Positions 21,647 to 32,104 of a stretch of 64,000 bases of DNA are shown here, piece by piece (the stretch's first letter is position 1; the number at the start of each line of letters is the position of its first letter). Source of the DNA: CAVRAW01 sp963716135 (GTDB lineage: Bacteria; Planctomycetota; Planctomycetia; Pirellulales; JADZDJ01); the NCBI GenBank assembly GCA_963716135.1, contig OY970289.1:2666001-2730000 (forward strand), written 5' to 3'. Made by a program: the position numbers and the translations under genes. The notes beneath the pieces were generated by a model, which was not told the DNA's origin, did not search any database, and was given only the letters and a program-made list of their open reading frames with translations.

Positions 21647-23081
21647 TCGACCACGATTATCCCGGCCGCTTCGCCCTGCTTGATGCATCCGCGGCAGACG
21701 CCGTGCAGATTCCCGCCGATTGGATTTGGCGCCAGTCAGGCAACCTGCGTCTGGCGACCGAACCGCAATTGCCCGTGCTCGACATTGCATCGGCCGATGG
21801 CCGATCAATGGGCTGGTTGCTGGGCTATCCGATCGATCCTGACACGCAAACCTTGCTCGCTGAATCGTTGCGATTGCCCAACGACAAAGACGCTTTCGAG
21901 CCGCGACTGTATTGCCTCGGCGGGCGTTTTGCAGCCATCGTCGTCACGGATCAATGGCAGCGATACTATCCCGACGCATCCGGCTCGCTGGCCGCATTCC
22001 TATCCAGCGACAAGCGCCTGATCGCCTCCACGCCTTCAATGATTCGCGGTCTGGAACCGGTCGACCCCGATTTAGCATCCGCGCTCCAACGCGCCACCCA
22101 TGCGTCCGGCACCTGGTATCCGCTGGGCTTCAGTGGCTATCGCAATACGTCGGTCGTCCTGCCGAATCATCACGTCGATTTGCACACCTGGTCGCCTCAT
22201 CGTCACTGGTCCGGCCCGTCGCCTGCAGATTCCCGGCGCACCCGAAGCTCGCGGTGCGCGAGATATTCCACACGCTGCGATCCATCATCGCGGCGGTTTC
22301 CCAAAAATATCCTTTGGCCATGGACCTGACCGGCGGCCACGATTCCCGAATGCTGCTGGCCGCCGCGCTGCCGTTTACGTCGAACATCGAATTTCGCACC
22401 AATCTCGATCACAGCCCCGCCGACGGACTGCTCTCCGACGGATTGAGCCGCTTCTTCGGCCTTGCACACAACACCGCGGAAGTCGATCGCCAAAACCGGG
22501 TGCTGTTGCGCGGCTACGGGGGCGAAGTCGGCCGCTGCTTCTATTGGCATAAATGCCCCGGCGGCGATCAACCGCCGACGGCCGACCAACTGCTCGTGGG
22601 CCTGGGTTTTCCCCAGCCGCATCCGGCGATGTTGGCCGAAGCCCAGCGCTGGCTCGGCGCCCTGCCGAAGTTGGATCGAGAAACAATTCTCGACCTGGCC
22701 TACATCGAGCATCGCCTGGGCACCACGATGTCGCACGTGCTGTACAGCTCCGACACGAAAAACCGATTCGCGCTGGCCCCGCTGAATCATCGCGGCATTT
22801 ACCGGCGAATGATGTCGCTGCCGCACGAGTTCCGCCGGCGGCAGCGCCTGGCCGACGAAATGTGCCGCCTGGGTTCGCCGCTGTTGAATCTGTTCCCCAT
22901 CAATTCACGGCACTTCATCGGGCTGACGAAATACAAGAAGTACTGCGGCTACCTGCGGCGCCGCCGTTCGATGAACCTCCAGCAACGCGAGATCGTGCGG
23001 AGCTATTGCACTCGCGGCCGTTCCCTCGCGCAGATGCTGCGCGACGACCTGAGCCGCAGTCCCGTGGCCACGCAATCATGA
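21643..23081 (+). CDS. Asparagine-synthetase-like (PP-loop) protein without glutaminase Cys, frame change
   Basis: Protein of about 479 residues resembling asparagine synthetases. The C-terminal half has a PP-loop-like ATP site, MDLTGGHDSRMLLAAALPF (SGGLDS in the parent family), and RGYGGEVGRCFYW. The N-terminal half (CLGGRFAAIVV, YYPDASGSLAAF, RLIASTPSMIRGL) resembles the glutamine-amidotransferase domain. The chain starts V-I-D-H-D, however, with no Cys at position 2, so glutaminase activity is not expected. The frame changes from 1 to 3 near 22235. In polysaccharide clusters such proteins may amidate uronic acids or form other amide bonds with ammonia. That role is inferred. Confidence 0.6.
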
Positions 23082-24068
23082 GCGACGTTTCCTCGCCGTC
23101 GGTATCGGTCATCGTTCCCACCTACCGCCGCTTTGAGCCGGTGATCAACACGCTGCGCGAGCTCGTGGCGCAGGATTATCCGGACTTGGAAATCGTGGTG
23201 GCCGATCAGAATCCCGCCTGGCCAAGCCAACTGCATCCACAAATCGATGATTTGCGCGCCCATCGCAACGTGCATTGGCTGTCGCTGGACACGCCGGGCG
23301 TGGTGGCGGCCCGCAACGAAGCGGTTCGAGTTTCGCGTGGCGAAATTCTGTTGTTTGTCGACGACGACGTGGAAATTCGCGATCGCCGATTTGTGCGACG
23401 GCATGTCGAAAATTATCGCGATCTGAATATCGCCGCCGTCGCCGGCCGCGAATGTTCCCCCGGCGGCGCGGCAACCGTCGGCGACAAGCAGGCGGAAACG
23501 CCCAAGTTCAGCGACGAGCCGGCCGTGTTGCAAGCGCTCGGCTTCGACCGCGACAGCTCCCGTCGCGTATGGGTCACCACGTTTTGCACGTGCAACGGCT
23601 CGATTCGCCGCGACGCGTTTCTGGCAGTAGGCGGCTTTGACGAAAACTTCACCGGCAATTCCTATGGCGACGATTACGACCTGGCCATCCGCCTGGATGC
23701 CGCCGGCTATCGCATTGTTTTTGATCCGGAAGCGGCGCTTGTGCATTTGCGAGTGCCCTTGGGCGGTTTGCGCCTCAGCGATTCCGCCAATTCGTTCAAC
23801 GAGTTCGACCGCGCGTTGTCGAGTTGGATATTCGTGCTGCGGCACGGCCGCGGCCGCTTGCCTTCGCTTTTGTATCGCCATTTGTTGCGCAAGACGGTGC
23901 TGATGAAACGCAATGTGGTTCGTCCCTGGCGGCAGCCCGCCGTTTGGGCTGGCATGATTCGCGCCTATTTCGAAGCCCGCCGGCGAGTGCAAGCCGGCCC
24001 GCATTCTCGCTTCACGCAGCCGCCGCGCGCTGGAACAAAACGAATTGGCGACCGCCGAGACCAGATGA
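23078..24068 (+). CDS. GT2 glycosyltransferase, read through into the next gene as sequenced
   Basis: Family 2 transferase. SVSVIVPTYRRFEPVINTL and LEIVVADQN form the nucleotide site, LLFVDDDVEIRD the metal site, and GNSYGDDYDLAIRLDAAGY the acceptor region. As sequenced the frame stays open into the FkbM gene, giving a 593-residue fusion. Frame 3 from about 24000 reads SRRALEQNELATAETR and stops at TGA 24066-24068, forming an ATGA overlap with ATG 24065. That is the junction used throughout this operon, so I favour two genes and one extra base near 24000. Confidence 0.75.
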
Positions 24069-24859
24069 AAAACGGATTGAAACGCGCCGTGAAAGATTTT
24101 GTGAAGGGCGCCCTGCGCAAAGCGGGCTTCCAATACCAATGGAATCCGCAAGTGCTGTTTGAGCATCCCGAATCGCGGCTGGAAATTTCGCTGCCGATGG
24201 CCTGCGCCTATCACGCCCTGCGCCACAAAAACTGCCGCTACGTCCACATCGGCGCCTTCGACGGCATTACCGGCGATCCGCTCGGCACGTTCACCAAAGA
24301 CCTCGGCTGGGAAGGCATCCTGGTGGAACCGCAGCCGCATCGCTTTGCGCAATTGCAAAAAAATCTGGGGGATAACTCCCGGCTGCATTTCGAGAATGCG
24401 GCCATCGCCCCGACCAGCGGCACCGCCAAGATGTACCAGGTCCGCGACGATGTGAAACATTTCGGCGGCCCTGGCGGCGTGGACCGCGAATTCCTGGATC
24501 AATGGGCCTCGCTGGATTACGACACGGTGGTGCGCTGCCTGCGCATTTTCTATCCCGACGTGGATCCCAAACCGCTGATCACGTCGATCGAAGTGCCGAC
24601 GCTAACGCTTCCCGATTTGCTGAAAAAATATCACTGGGACGCGATCGATCTGTTGCAGGTCGACGCCGAAGGGCTCGATTACGAAATCCTCAAAATGGTC
24701 GATTTCAAGCAGGTCCGCCCGGCCATCGTACACTTCGAGTATTTCCATCTTTCCAGCGCCGATCGTGAAGCGGCCTCACGACTGCTGGTCGACAATGGGT
24801 ATCGCTTGTACTTCTATCACATGAACGTGCTGGCCTATCGAGGCGAATTGTTGGCATGA
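24065..24859 (+). CDS. FkbM family methyltransferase
   Basis: SAM-dependent methyltransferase of 264 residues if it starts at ATG 24065. Motif I is YVHIGAFDGITGDPLG, strand beta2 ends in ILVEPQPHRFAQLQKNL, and the FkbM hallmark LLQVDAEGLDYEILKMVDF (DxEGxDxxIL) is followed by IVHFEYFHLS. This is a closer match to the FkbM family than the gene at 6422. Predicted to O-methylate a sugar hydroxyl. The stop overlaps the next ATG. Confidence 0.8.
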   Translation: MKNGLKRAVKDFVKGALRKAGFQYQWNPQVLFEHPESRLEISLPMACAYHALRHKNCRYVHIGAFDGITGDPLGTFTKDLGWEGILVEPQPHRFAQLQKNLGDNSRLHFENAAIAPTSGTAKMYQVRDDVKHFGGPGGVDREFLDQWASLDYDTVVRCLRIFYPDVDPKPLITSIEVPTLTLPDLLKKYHWDAIDLLQVDAEGLDYEILKMVDFKQVRPAIVHFEYFHLSSADREAASRLLVDNGYRLYFYHMNVLAYRGELLA

Positions 24860-26181
24860 CCGACACCGCCCTTTGCGAGACTGTCAATTTGCCGCGCGAT
24901 CAGCGCACCGGCGAACTCCATCCCACGGTCCTTGTCGCGCATGCCGGCAAGCAGCATTCCTATCGTCATGCCGCCGCAGTGAATCGCTCCGGGCATTTGG
25001 CGCGGTTCGTCACCAGCAGCTACTACAAACCCGACCGCTGGCCCGATCGCTTGTTCAGCGCGATCGATCGCCTCGACCGCCCGCTGCGCCGCCGCTGGTT
25101 GGACGAACTGCCCAGCGACAAGGTCACGCGCCGCTGGTCGCTGGAGTTGCCCGAAATCGCTGCCCGCTCGCTGTTGAAGAACAATTCCCTGGCAACCTCC
25201 TGCATGCTCCGGCGCGACGCTCGGTTCGACCGCTGGGTGGCTCGCCGCTTCGCCGCGCTGTGCGATATCTACTGGGGCTTCCAAGGCAGTTGCTTGGAAA
25301 GCCTGCAAGCCGCGCGTGCCGCCCAGCGCATCGCCGTGGCCGAATTCGCCACCGCCCACATCACCAAGGCCATCGAAGTGCTTTCCGTCGAAGCCCAGCG
25401 CCATCCCGAGTGGGCCCATTCGATCAGCAACTTCCGCTATCCCGACTGGTATCAACGTCGCCTGGAAGCCGAACCGCAAGCCGCCGACGTGTGCATCGCC
25501 GCCAGCCAGTTCACTCGGCAGTCGCTCGTCGAAGCCGGCGTGCCCGCGGAGCGCATCAAACTGTTGCCGCTGGCGGCCGACGTGTCGCAATTCACTCCCG
25601 TCGAACGCTCCGCCGACGGAAAATTCCGCATCCTCTTCGTCGGCGGCGTCGGCCAGCGAAAAGGCATCAAATACTTGTTGGAAGCCTGCCGACGCATTCG
25701 CTCGGCTCAGACCGAGCTGGTGATCGCCGGCCCGCTAAGCTGCACGCCCGCGGCATTGGAGCCTTATCGAAATGAAATCACGTTGCGCGGCCGGCTCGAC
25801 CAGTCGGCCGTGGTGCGCGAAATGCAATCGTGCCACGTGCTGGTGCTGCCCAGCGTGTTCGAAGGGTTTGGCCTGGTGATTCCCGAGGCGATGGCCACCG
25901 GCATGCCCGTGATCGCCAGCACGCACAGCATCGGCCCCGAAATGATCCGCGAGGGCGTCGACGGCTACGTGCTTCAGCCGGATGATGTCGAAGGCCTGGC
26001 CGCAAAACTCGACCATCTCGCGACCCATCGCCAGGAAGCCATCGAAATGGGTCGCCAAGCCGCCCAACGGGCCCAAGATTTTTCCTGGGAGAAGCATACC
26101 GCCCGCGTGGCGCAGTTGATCGACGAAATCTGGAACGAGAATCGAAAACCTCAGGCAGCCGATGCCGCCGCATCTCGATAA
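24856..26181 (+). CDS. GT4 glycosyltransferase
   Basis: Intact 441-residue GT-B enzyme. The N-terminal domain contains the GKQHSYRHAAAVNRSGH loop and YWGFQGSCLESLQAARA. The linker ADVCIAASQFTRQSLVEAGVP leads to the donor domain ILFVGGVGQRKGIKYLLEA, LVIAGPLS and the EX7E region VFEGFGLVIPEAMATGMPVIAS (both Glu present). A retaining mechanism is expected. Its 3' end overlaps the polymerase gene by 20 bases. Confidence 0.85.
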   Translation: MTDTALCETVNLPRDQRTGELHPTVLVAHAGKQHSYRHAAAVNRSGHLARFVTSSYYKPDRWPDRLFSAIDRLDRPLRRRWLDELPSDKVTRRWSLELPEIAARSLLKNNSLATSCMLRRDARFDRWVARRFAALCDIYWGFQGSCLESLQAARAAQRIAVAEFATAHITKAIEVLSVEAQRHPEWAHSISNFRYPDWYQRRLEAEPQAADVCIAASQFTRQSLVEAGVPAERIKLLPLAADVSQFTPVERSADGKFRILFVGGVGQRKGIKYLLEACRRIRSAQTELVIAGPLSCTPAALEPYRNEITLRGRLDQSAVVREMQSCHVLVLPSVFEGFGLVIPEAMATGMPVIASTHSIGPEMIREGVDGYVLQPDDVEGLAAKLDHLATHRQEAIEMGRQAAQRAQDFSWEKHTARVAQLIDEIWNENRKPQAADAAASR

Positions 26182-27508
26182 CACCTCGGCCTATCTCGTC
26201 ACCGCGTTCATTGCGATCGCGCTGCTTTTGGACCTGCGGCACGACGTGCGCAATCTAATCCGCGGCCGCAGCGTGGTGCTGGTGTCGATCTTCTGCTGGT
26301 TCCTGTTGGAAGCGGTCAATTTGTCCCCCGTGCTCAACACTTTTTCGCAGTCCACGTTCAACCGGGCGATCTTTTACACCTTTGTCGCGGCGGCGGCGTT
26401 TTTGGTCGGCTACCATTTCACCGCCGGCTGCCGTTGGGTCGAACCGTTGGCCGCCCAGTTTCGCCTGTTAGATAATCCGCGCGTCCTGTGGATGGTGGTG
26501 GCCCTCTGCGCCCTCATTGGCTTTGCGCCCGTGGCCATCTACTCCGGCTTGCAACTGCAGCAATTGCTGACGAGCATGATGAGCATGCGGAAGGGGTGGG
26601 GCGGACTGCTTAGCCGCGGGCGCTACGGCGACTTCCGCGCCGCCATGCTGCAGTTTGAATACTTCGTGCGGGGCGCCAGCCCGTTCGCCTTCATCCTGCT
26701 GTTGGACCGCCGCAGCACGTTTTCGCAAAAAGCGGTTTGCGCCTTGACCGCCTTCTGGCCGGTCGTCCGTGCTTACGGCTCCGGCACGCGCTCGGCTTTG
26801 ATCGTGGCGGTGCTGCCCCTGCTGGCAGTGATCTATTACCGCTGCACGCCGCACTGGCAGAAGCTGTTGATTTATTGTGGCATCGCTTCCACGCCGTTTG
26901 TCTACTTTTTGATGGCCGCCATCGTCGCATCGCGCAATTCCGGCCAATTGGATCTGGCCAAGGGCAGCAACGTCACCTACGTCGGCAACGAGATGCTGCA
27001 GGAGCTGGCCTACATCATCGATTGCGTTCCCGAACGCTGTGACTACCAGCTCGGCTACAGCTACTACGTGCAAATCGTCAATCCGATCCCCCGATTCATT
27101 TGGCCCGGCAAGCCCGCCATCGATAGCGGCCTGTTGATGGCTGAACTCAAAGGCGAGGTCAACCAAACCGGCGAGGCTTACCTGACAAGCTCACCCGGTC
27201 TGATCGGCGAAATGTATCTCAACTTCGGCGGCTGGGGCGTTGCGGTCCTCAGCCTTTTCGGCGGCTGGCTGGTCCGTGGCTGGGATAATATTCCGCTGCG
27301 GCACGGCCGTTCGTTGCCCACAATGATTCTCTATTGTTGCGGTCTGGCCGTACTGTTTGTCATGGGTCGATCGTTCAACGCCACCGCGTTTTATGCGATC
27401 TTGTTCCTGTACCTGGGCGTATTCATCGTCACCAGATTCATTTTGCACATTCCCGCGCATCCCACGGCGTTTCCAGCCGATCGCATCGGCTCTCGAACGC
27501 ATCGCTAA
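26162..27508 (+). CDS. wzy: O-antigen/polysaccharide polymerase (Wzy-like) membrane protein
   Basis: Integral membrane protein of 448 residues with about ten to twelve hydrophobic helices and a large periplasmic loop. The loop carries YVQIVNPIPRFIWPGKP, a segment seen repeatedly in oligosaccharide-repeat-unit polymerases, and MYLNFGGWGVAVLSLFGGW follows. It should join lipid-linked repeat units in the periplasm. No Wzx flippase or Wzz is visible in the window, while an ABC exporter is, so the combination is atypical. Low sequence conservation is normal for Wzy. Confidence 0.75.
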   Translation: MPPHLDNTSAYLVTAFIAIALLLDLRHDVRNLIRGRSVVLVSIFCWFLLEAVNLSPVLNTFSQSTFNRAIFYTFVAAAAFLVGYHFTAGCRWVEPLAAQFRLLDNPRVLWMVVALCALIGFAPVAIYSGLQLQQLLTSMMSMRKGWGGLLSRGRYGDFRAAMLQFEYFVRGASPFAFILLLDRRSTFSQKAVCALTAFWPVVRAYGSGTRSALIVAVLPLLAVIYYRCTPHWQKLLIYCGIASTPFVYFLMAAIVASRNSGQLDLAKGSNVTYVGNEMLQELAYIIDCVPERCDYQLGYSYYVQIVNPIPRFIWPGKPAIDSGLLMAELKGEVNQTGEAYLTSSPGLIGEMYLNFGGWGVAVLSLFGGWLVRGWDNIPLRHGRSLPTMILYCCGLAVLFVMGRSFNATAFYAILFLYLGVFIVTRFILHIPAHPTAFPADRIGSRTHR

Positions 27509-27514
27509 TCCAAC

Positions 27515-28488
27515 ATGCCCATGTCATCGGTAGTCGATCAATCTCGCGGTGAAGTGGCGCACAGCGCGGCCCCGCCGCCCAATGCGCAGGATGGCCGAGG
27601 CAAGTTCATTATTTTCCTGCACGTCATGAAGTCGGGCGGCATGACGCTGCAGCGCATGCTTCGCTCGCATTACGGTCCAACGCCTTCGCGCCGCGCCGGC
27701 CGCTTCATGCTTCGTGCTCTGAAAATCGATCGTTCATCCCCTGCCAGCCTGGCCGACGCGATGCGCGCCAAAACCATGCGCGAGCGCTTCATGGCCGGCC
27801 ACTTCTGTTTCGGGCGCACGAACTGCTGCCGTCGCCCGCCACCTACATCACCCTGTTGCGCAAACCGTACGAGCGGCTCGTTTCGCTGTACTACTATTCG
27901 AAGCACACGCCCGACGCCTTTTATCATCAACATGCCCGCGACGTCTCGCTGCGGCAGTTCCTCTTGGAAACCACGCTGCACGAATTGGATAACGGCCAAT
28001 TGCGATTCATCGTCGGCTCCAGCACCGATCGCTTCACGAACCGCGCCCCATTCGGCCGGTGCACCCCGGAAATGCTCGAAAACGCAAAGCGGCACCTCGA
28101 CACCTGGTTTTGCCTGGCCGGCGTCACCGAGCGCTTCGACGAATCGATGCTGCTTTTGCGCCGTGCGCTGGGCTGGCGAAGCTGCTACTACTTGCGCCGC
28201 AACGAAGGCCGCCCCGTGCTGCAGGATCAAAAACTGAGCGACGTCGACGCGGCGGAAGTCAAACGTCGCAACTCGCTGGATCAGCAGCTTTACGATTACG
28301 TTGGCCAGAAGATGGACCAGCGCATTGCCGAGCTCCAGTCTGCCGGCGACGATTTCGCCGCCGAGCTGGCCCAGTTCCGCGCGCGAAATGCTCGCTACAA
28401 CCGCCTGGCGCGGCCGCTTTACGATGCCTACGAGCGCTCCAAGCTGGGCGCGAAATGGCTGTTGGGCTATCGGGGATATCATGCTTGA
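27515..28488 (+). CDS. Sulfotransferase family 2-like protein, frame change
   Basis: Predicted PAPS-dependent sulfotransferase of about 324 residues. FIIFLHVMKSGGMTLQRML near residue 32 is the phosphosulfate-binding loop (PKxGGxTL type). After a frame change from 2 to 1 near 27812 the protein continues ITLLRKPYERLVSLYYY, the 3'-phosphate site with R and S, and then LAGVTERFDESMLLLRRALGW, typical of the heparan/chondroitin-type sulfotransferase superfamily. A different subfamily from the gene at 3204, so a second sulfation position is likely. ATG 27515 is used; ATG 27521 is possible. Confidence 0.75.
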
Positions 28489-29652
28489 ATTGAGCCGCCC
28501 GCCGCAGGCCGATCCGCCGCCAACTCCGGCGCGGCCGTTGAAGCTGGCGTTTCAAGCCGTCATGCCCTCCCCCTACATGCAGGATCTGTTCGAGGCCATG
28601 TCGCGCGATCCGCGCTTCCAGCTTCGCGTGTACTACTTGGAAATGGCCGCCCCTGACACCTACTGGGGCCAGCAGCCGTTGCCCGATTACGCCGAAGTTT
28701 TGCCCGGCCGATGGTTTTGGTTCGCCGGCGGGCGCATTCACTACAACCCCGGCGCCGCGGCGCATCCTGCACGACAACCCCGATCTGGTCGTGATCAACG
28801 GTTACTCCGGGCTGACGAATCAAATCGTCATGCGCCAGCTCCGGCGCCGCGCAGTTCCCTGGATTTTCTTCGGCGAAGTGCCCGGCATGAATCGCCGCGG
28901 CCTGTTCGGTCAAGCGCTGCGTGCGGTCGCCCGCCGACCCGCGGTGCGCTGGCCTGCCGCGATCGCCGCCGTGGGTTCACACGCTGCCGCCGCGTATCGC
29001 GCGGTTGCTTCCGAATCGTGCCCGGTGGAAAACATTCCGTATTGCTGCAACCTGCAACCATTTTTCGCCGCGCCGCGAACGGCCGCGCCCGACGGCTCCG
29101 TTCGCTTTCTTTATTGCGGCCAACTGATTCATCGCAAAGGCGTCGATTTGCTCACCCGGGCATTCGTGCCGCTTGCACAGCAAAATCGCAAAGCCACGCT
29201 AACATTCGTCGGCGAAGGCGAACTCCGCGACGAGATGGCCCGACTTGTCCCGCCCAAGTTGACTTCCCGCATTCAGTTCGCTGGCTTCCAAGACGTTGAA
29301 AACCTGCCGCGCTGGTTCAGCCAATCCGACGTGCTGGTGCTCCCTTCGCGCCACGATGGCTGGGGCGTGGTCGTCAATCAGGCGATCGCCGCCGGCCTGG
29401 CGGTTATCTGCTCCGACGCCGTGGGAGCCGCCCACGATTTAGTGGAGCACGGGGCCAATGGCCTCATTTTTTCCAGCGGCGATCAACAGAAACTCCAGCA
29501 ATGCTTGCGCACGCTGGCCGATCAGCCGGACATGGTGGCGCAAATGGGCCGCCGCTCGCGCGAGATCGCCGAAAATTGGACCGTCGATCACGCAGTCGAT
29601 CGCTGGTATCAGCTTTGCGCAAGTCGTGGGCCGACGAGCCCCGCGCCCATGA
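28481..29652 (+). CDS. GT4 glycosyltransferase, two frame changes
   Basis: GT-B enzyme of about 390 residues. The start (LKLAFQAVMPSPYMQDLFEAM) is in frame 2. From about 28755 frame 3 reads LVVINGYSGLTNQIVM, FGEVPGMNR, and the donor domain VRFLYCGQLIHRKGVDLL, LTFVGEGEL and HDGWGVVVNQAIAAGLAVICS. Near 29620 a change to frame 1 would end the gene at TGA 29650-29652, overlapping ATG 29649 of the next transferase. As sequenced, frame 3 fuses both genes. The ATGA junction supports separate genes. Confidence 0.72.
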
Positions 29653-30877
29653 AGACAATGTCCGTCGAATTGCAAGATCCATCGATGCCCGGCGACGCCC
29701 CAAAGGAATCGCCGCTCCGCGTGCTCCTGGCCACCGCCTCGTCCGGCTCTCAAGGGGGCGGCGAACTGTATCTGGTGAGCTTGGCCCAGCAGTTGCAAAC
29801 CGACGGCCATCAAGTCGAATCCTTGCTCTCCGATCACTCGCGCATGGACGGTCTGGCTGAACTCTTGCATCCGTTTGCCAAGGTGCATCGTGTGCCCTAC
29901 GTCAACATGTACGACCGTCCCTTGCGCACGCTCGGCTCGGTGTTCGACCGCCGCACCATCGCGCGGCTGACAAGCCAATTCCGCCAGATCGCTCCCGACA
30001 TCATCCACGTCAACAAGCAAAACCTCGAGGATGGTCTCGACCTGCTATTGGCAGCCCGTCGCTCCGGCCTGCCGCATGTGACGACGATCCACATCACGCA
30101 CAGCATGGCCTCGCTCAGCGCCATCGGCGGCCGCCTGCGCGATTGGATCGCTCGCCGCGTCCTGCGCAACCCAAACGACCATTATTTGGCCATCGCCGAA
30201 TCGGGCCATCGCGAACTGAAAGACTATCTGGCAACGGACGACTGTCAGCGCAATGTTCATCTGGTGCACAACGGCGTGAGCCCGCCGCCTGTCAGCGATC
30301 GCCAATCGATGCGCCGACAGTGGAACTGCGCTGCTGGCGACATCGTATTGGGCTGCGTGGCTCGCATCGAGAAGCAAAAAAATCCGCTCTTCGCGATCGA
30401 CCTGCTTGCGCCTGCCGAAGAATGTGCGGTTGGTTTGGGTCGGCGACGGCCGACTGCGCACCGATTTCGAAGCCGCGGCCGCGCGGGCCGGAGTAACCGA
30501 CCGCCTGATCATCGAAGGCTGGCGTACCGACGCCCGTTCGCGCATGGCCGGTTTCGATATCTTCCTCCTGCCGTCGCAATTCGAAGGGCTGCCGCTGGCC
30601 GTGCTGGAAGCCATGTCCGCCGGGCTCCCCTGCCTGGTTTCCGACACCGACGGCACCCGCGAAGCTTTGCTCGACCGCCAGTACGGCCGGCTGCTTCCCC
30701 CGGGGGATTTTGCTGCCTGGCTGGCGGCGTTGAACGAATCGATCCAGAAGCCCGAACTGCACAAGCTGGGCCGCCGCCGCGGCGCAGCGACATCGTCAGC
30801 ATTTCAGCCTCGAAGCCACGGCCCGCAGCACCGTCGCTGTCTATCGCACCGTGATCGCGCAGGCCCGCGCCATATGA
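29649..30877 (+). CDS. GT4 glycosyltransferase, two frame changes
   Basis: GT-B enzyme of about 409 residues. LRVLLATASSGSQGGGELYLVSLAQ is the N-terminal Gly-rich start, IIHVNKQNLEDGLDLLLAARRSG and AESGHRELKDYL follow, and VLGCVARIEKQKNPLFAIDLL opens the donor domain in frame 3. From about 30406 frame 1 gives VRLVWVGDGRLRTDF and QFEGLPLAVLEAMSAGLPCLV (EX7E). From about 30780 frame 2 gives HFSLEATARSTVAVYRTVI and ends TGA 30875-30877, overlapping ATG 30874. Each change restores typical family sequence, so indel errors are inferred. Confidence 0.72.
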
Positions 30878-32104
30878 GTTCACTGGCAACCTCTCAGCCC
30901 GCCGCGGAAGCAGACCAACGCGCAACGGTCGACGTGTTGCACGTGATTCCCTACATGCATCCGCGCCGGTGGACCGCCGGTTGTGGTCGATCGCTTGTGC
31001 CGCCGCCTGGCCGATCGCGGCTGGTCCAGCCGCGTCGTCAGCACCGACACCTTTGCCGATCCCCACGATCGCTCCTGGCTCGAAACCTACGCCGGAGCGT
31101 ATCCGCTGGATGTGTTTCCCAGCCGCGGTCCGGGCAGCTACAGCTACAGCCGCGCCCTGATGAAACAGATCGATCGCCTGGTGGCCGGCTGTCGCCTTGT
31201 GCAACTGCACACCGTGTGGACCTATCCCACCTGGGCCGCCATGAAGGCGTGCCGACGGCAAGGCGTGCCGTACGTCGTGATGCCGCACGGCATGCTCGAC
31301 CCGCACTCGCTGGAGCGCAAATGGCTGAAGAAACAGCTTTACGGCCGCCTGATCGAATGGCCGAACCTGCGCCGCGCCAAAGCCATGATCTATACCCACG
31401 AGGCGGAACGACAATTGGCTGAGTCGTCGATCGAGGGCTTGCCCCCCGGCTACATTGTGCCGCTCGGCTGCGACGAGCCGCCGCAGTCCGGCCGCGGCGC
31501 GCTTACCGAGGAATTCTTAGCGGCGCATCCGCATCTGCGCGGCCGCTTGCTGGTGACGTTTCTCAGCCGGCTGCATCCGAAAAAAGGGCTCGATCTTTTG
31601 ATTCCGGCCTTCGCGCAGCTTTCCATCGAGCGGCCCAGCGCCCATCTTGTCCTGGTCGGGCCAGGGGATCCGCAATACATCCAGCACGTCCGTCAGTTAG
31701 TCGAGAAGTTCTCTTTGGGCGACCGTGTCACTTTCACCGGCCCGCTGGAAGGCCGCGCCAAGTGGGCCGCCTTGGCGGCGGCCAGCGTGTTCGTGCTTCC
31801 TTCTTACCAGGAAAATTTTGCCATCGTCGTGGTCGAAGCGCTGCGCATGGGCGTGCCGGTGGTCATCAGCCGGCACATCAACATCTGGGAAGATATCGTC
31901 AATGCCGGCGGCGGCGTCGCCTGCGATCTGGATCCCACGAACATCGCCAGCGCCATCGATTCGCTGCTGGTCGATCCCTTTCGCGCCGGCCGGATTGGCG
32001 CCAAGGGCCAGCAATTTGTTGGACTACACTTCAATTGGGATCGCGGCGCAGACGCGCTCGCGCAGGTTTATCAAGATTGTTTTCGCGTTCGACCGCTGTC
32101 ATGA
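30874..32104 (+). CDS. GT4 glycosyltransferase, frame change near the 5' end
   Basis: GT-B enzyme of about 410 residues. The first 31 residues (VDVLHVIPYMHPR) are in frame 1. From about 30970 frame 2 gives GGPPVVVDRLCRRLADRGW, completing the usual GG-P-V-x-x-L N-terminal motif. Later parts are intact: YVVMPHGMLDPHSLERKWLKK, YTHEAERQLA, VTFLSRLHPKKGLDLLIPAF and SYQENFAIVVVEALRMGVPVVIS (EX7E). The HGMLDP segment is typical of fucosyl/mannosyl-type GT4 enzymes of colanic-acid-like clusters. The stop overlaps the next ATG. Confidence 0.8.

Noticed and set aside
23003..24502. 499-codon open frame on the minus strand
   Set aside because: Antisense of the GT2 and FkbM genes; composition (Gln/His/Ala-rich) is typical of shadow frames.
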